The notes under the pieces are model-generated. The model had not been told where the DNA came from. It did no database searches and saw only the letters and a program-made list of their open reading frames with translations. A stretch of DNA of 64,000 bases from Pseudomonas benzenivorans (lineage in GTDB: Bacteria > Pseudomonadota > Gammaproteobacteria > Pseudomonadales > Pseudomonadaceae), in contig NZ_FNCT01000023.1 in NCBI RefSeq assembly GCF_900100495.1, positions 18,754-82,753 on the forward strand, read 5' to 3'. Below, one piece after another: positions 61,825-64,000 of this stretch (position 1 is its first letter; each line of letters opens with the position of its first letter). The position numbers and the translations under genes are program-made.

Positions 61825-62814
61825 ATGTTCAAACTGACTGCCAAGGCGCTGGCGTGCGCCCTGTCCCTGAGCGTCGCCGGTCTGGCCCAAGCGGCCGATC
61901 CGATCGTGATCAAGTTCTCCCACGTGGTAGCCGAGCACACGCCGAAGGGCCAAGGCGCGCTGCTGTTCAAGAAGCTCGCCGAAGAACGCCTGCCGGGCAA
62001 GGTCAAGGTCGAGGTCTACCCGAACTCCTCGCTGTTCGGCGACGGCAAGGAAATGGAAGCCCTGCTGCTCGGCGACGTGCAGCTGATCGCCCCGTCCCTG
62101 GCCAAGTTCGAGCAGTACACCAAGCAACTGCAGGTGTTCGACCTGCCGTTCCTGTTCAACGACATCAAGGCAGTCGACCGTTTCCAGCAAAGCCCGGCGG
62201 GTCAGGGCCTGCTGAAGTCCATGGAGTCCAAGAACATCACCGGCCTCGGCTACTGGCACAACGGCATGAAGCAGCTGTCGGCCAACAAGGCGCTGCGTGA
62301 GCCAAAAGATGCCCGCGGCCTGAAGTTCCGCGTGCAGGCCTCCGCCGTCCTCGAAGAGCAGTTCAAGGTGGTGCGCGCCAACCCGCGCAAGATGAGTTTC
62401 GCCGAGGTCTACCAGGGCCTGCAGACCGGCGTGGTCAACGGTGCCGAGAACCCCTACTCGAACATCTACAGCCAGAAGATGCATGAAGTGCAGAAGTTCA
62501 TCACCGAGTCCGACCACGGTGTCCTCGACTACATGCTGATCACCAACACCAAGTTCTGGAACGGCCTGCCGGAAGACGTGCGCAGCGAGCTGGACAAGGT
62601 CATCGCCGAAGTGACCGTCGAGGTGAACAAGCAGGCCGAAGCGCTGAACCAGGGCGACAAGCAGCGCATCCTCGACGCCAAGACCAGCGAAATCATCCAG
62701 CTGAGCCCGGAGCAACGTGGCATGTGGCGTGACGCCATGAAGCCGGTCTGGAGCAAGTTCGAAGGCGAGATCGGCGCCGACCTGATCAAGGCCGCCGAAG
62801 CCGCCAACCAGTAA
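61825..62814 (+). CDS. dctP: TRAP C4-dicarboxylate-binding protein DctP
   Basis: The protein has 329 aa with a signal peptide ending ...GLAQAA and ribosome site AAGAGGAAG. The DctP family pattern is DPIVIKFSHVVAEHTPKGQGALLFKKLAEER, then LQVFDLPFLFND, LKFRVQAS (substrate Arg) and GVVNGAENPYSNIY. It is the periplasmic receptor for succinate, fumarate or malate, feeding DctQM. Confidence 0.96.
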   Translation: MFKLTAKALACALSLSVAGLAQAADPIVIKFSHVVAEHTPKGQGALLFKKLAEERLPGKVKVEVYPNSSLFGDGKEMEALLLGDVQLIAPSLAKFEQYTKQLQVFDLPFLFNDIKAVDRFQQSPAGQGLLKSMESKNITGLGYWHNGMKQLSANKALREPKDARGLKFRVQASAVLEEQFKVVRANPRKMSFAEVYQGLQTGVVNGAENPYSNIYSQKMHEVQKFITESDHGVLDYMLITNTKFWNGLPEDVRSELDKVIAEVTVEVNKQAEALNQGDKQRILDAKTSEIIQLSPEQRGMWRDAMKPVWSKFEGEIGADLIKAAEAANQ

Positions 62815-62845
62815 GGGTGGATTAGCCGCGTAGCGGCCTGACCCA

Positions 62846-62877
62846 CCGGCAGCGGCGGCATCCAGCCCCGCTGCCGG
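62846..62877 (+). other. Intergenic mRNA hairpin between dctP and dctQ
   Basis: A perfect 10-bp G/C stem (62846-62855 with 62868-62877) without a T run. Such hairpins between a binding-protein gene and its permease genes usually stabilise the upstream mRNA and lower downstream expression, which fits the need for excess DctP. Confidence 0.6.
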
Positions 62878-62943
62878 ACGCTTGCGCCAGGGCAGCCCGT
62901 CGGGTCTGCCCTGTCCTTCCACCCCAGCCTGGAGATGTTATCG

Positions 62944-63573
62944 ATGAACGCCTTGCGACGCGTCTGGGATCACTTCGAGGAAGGCTTCATCGCCTTTCTC
63001 CTGGCGGCCATGACGCTGGTGACCTTCGTCTACGTGATCCTCAACAACTTCTACACCCTGTTCTACACGCTGGGCGACTTCTTCGGCGGCAACGAAGCGC
63101 TGCTCGCCATCGGCGACTTCATCCTCGACCTGGCCCAGGCGATGACCTGGAGCAATGCCCTGACCAAGGCGCTGTTCGCCTGGCTGATCTTCTTCGGCCT
63201 GGCCTACGGCGTGCGCACCGCCGGGCATATCGGCGTCGACGCGCTGGTCAAGCTGGCCAGCAAACCGGTGCAACGGATCATCGGCCTGATCGCCTGCCTG
63301 GCCTGCCTGGGTTATGCCGGGTTGATCAGCGTCGCCAGTTTCGACTGGGTGCGCACCCTGTTCATCGCCGGCATCGGCGCCGAGGACCTCGGCCACTACG
63401 GCATCCAGCAGTGGCATATCGGCCTGATCGTGCCGTTCGGCTACGCCATGGTGTTCATCCGTTTCCTGGAAGTCTTCGTGCGCATCCTGCGCAACCAGCA
63501 GACCGGTCTCGGTCTGGCCGACGAGGCCGCCGAAGTGATGAAGTTGACCGAGCACGAGGAGCCCAAGCAATGA
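62944..63573 (+). CDS. dctQ: TRAP transporter small membrane subunit DctQ
   Basis: The protein has 209 aa. ATG 62944 is nine bases after GGAG; ATG 62935 abuts that site and is rejected. Four hydrophobic helices (EGFIAFLLAAMTLVTFVYVILNN, ALFAWLIFFGLAYGVRTAGHIGVD and two more) match DctQ. It overlaps dctM by four bases. Confidence 0.95.
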   Translation: MNALRRVWDHFEEGFIAFLLAAMTLVTFVYVILNNFYTLFYTLGDFFGGNEALLAIGDFILDLAQAMTWSNALTKALFAWLIFFGLAYGVRTAGHIGVDALVKLASKPVQRIIGLIACLACLGYAGLISVASFDWVRTLFIAGIGAEDLGHYGIQQWHIGLIVPFGYAMVFIRFLEVFVRILRNQQTGLGLADEAAEVMKLTEHEEPKQ

Positions 63574-64000
63574 CCATCCTGTTCCTCTTCGCCCTGCTGT
63601 TCCTGCTGATGTTCATCGGCGTGCCGATCGCCGCCTCGCTCGGCCTGGCCGGCTCGCTGACGATCATGCTGTTCAGCCCGGATTCGGTGCGCTCGCTGGC
63701 GATCAAGCTGTTCGAGACCAGCGAGCACTACACCCTGCTGGCGATCCCGTTCTTCCTGCTGTCCGGCGCCTTCATGACCACCGGCGGCGTGGCCAAGCGG
63801 CTGATCGACTTCGCCAACGCCTGCGTCGGCCACATCCGCGGCGGCCTGGCGATTTCCGCGGTGCTGGCGTGCATGCTGTTCGCCGCGCTGTCCGGCTCCT
63901 CGCCGGCGACCGTGGCCGCGGTCGGCTCGATCGCCATCGCCGGCATGGTGCGCTCCGGCTACCCGCAGGCGTTCGGCGCCGGCATCGTCTGCAACGCCGG
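63570..64000 (+). CDS. dctM: TRAP transporter large membrane subunit DctM (N-terminal part)
   Basis: The gene starts at ATG 63570 overlapping the dctQ stop and runs off the window after about 143 residues. MTILFLFALLFLLMFIGVPIAASLGL and LLAIPFFLLSGAFMTTGGVAKRLIDFANACVGHIRGGLA are typical of the DctM permease. It forms the transport channel with DctQ. Confidence 0.95.
   Translation, partial: MTILFLFALLFLLMFIGVPIAASLGLAGSLTIMLFSPDSVRSLAIKLFETSEHYTLLAIPFFLLSGAFMTTGGVAKRLIDFANACVGHIRGGLAISAVLACMLFAALSGSSPATVAAVGSIAIAGMVRSGYPQAFGAGIVCNA

Overview
This window is a stretch of Pseudomonas-type chromosome carrying a genomic island of about 51.3 kb. The flanks are very GC-rich and hold standard Pseudomonas genes: rmlBADC for dTDP-L-rhamnose, dctBD with a sigma54-dependent dctPQM TRAP transporter, and a subtilase. 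The island is visibly less GC-rich, is full of IS elements and regulators, and lies between an intact tRNA-Thr(UGU) gene (608-683) and a perfect 51-bp copy of its 3' end (634-684 = 51916-51966). A tyrosine integrase (50353-51702) and matching pairs of GGGGTAGG repeats sit just inside the two ends. I see no conjugation genes, so it looks like a non-conjugative integrative island. A 3' fragment of a second, CAU-anticodon tRNA at 957-1006, with its own repeat pair, suggests that the island grew by accretion.

Layout. (1) 0.9-7.4 kb: a defence-like left end with a TrlF-type PHP/ATPase, a RES-domain protein (possible NAD-degrading toxin), a small membrane protein, a NYN nuclease fused to an MbcA/ParS-like antitoxin domain, and a small gene behind a LexA box. 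(2) 7.4-11.9 kb: a compact cassette of unknown function with an Xre regulator, four small genes including a P22-antirepressor-like one, seven 23-bp palindromes at a 32-bp period, a 227-nt region with nested inverted repeats and a second tyrosine recombinase. (3) 12-20.5 kb: small redox and isomerase units (SDR, three tautomerase-superfamily proteins, an Old Yellow Enzyme homologue), each beside an HxlR or LysR regulator. (4) 21.5-32.3 kb: catabolic cluster A with crotonases, a CaiB/BaiF CoA-transferase, a BKACE (DUF849) enzyme, an acyl-CoA synthetase, a TetR regulator, an HxlR regulator and a DUF1329 protein, plus IS3 and RND-adaptor debris. (5) 34.2-47.4 kb: catabolic cluster B, which encodes a complete beta-oxidation set (CoA ligase, acyl-CoA dehydrogenase, crotonases, MaoC hydratase, two SDRs, thiolase) with a Crp/Fnr regulator, a DUF1329 protein, a TetR regulator and a metallo-beta-lactamase-fold hydrolase. 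(6) 47.7-52 kb: an intact IS66 element with an 8-bp target duplication, the island integrase and the right attachment site.

How it works together. Clusters A and B carry paralogous DUF1329, crotonase and TetR genes. They look like two related modules for taking a hydrophobic, probably branched or alicyclic, acid through CoA activation and ring or chain cleavage. The OYE, tautomerases and SDR could supply reduction and isomerisation of unsaturated or keto intermediates. The substrate cannot be read from the sequence. The least explained parts are the 7.3-11.9 kb cassette and the RES / NYN-MbcA / TrlF neighbourhood.
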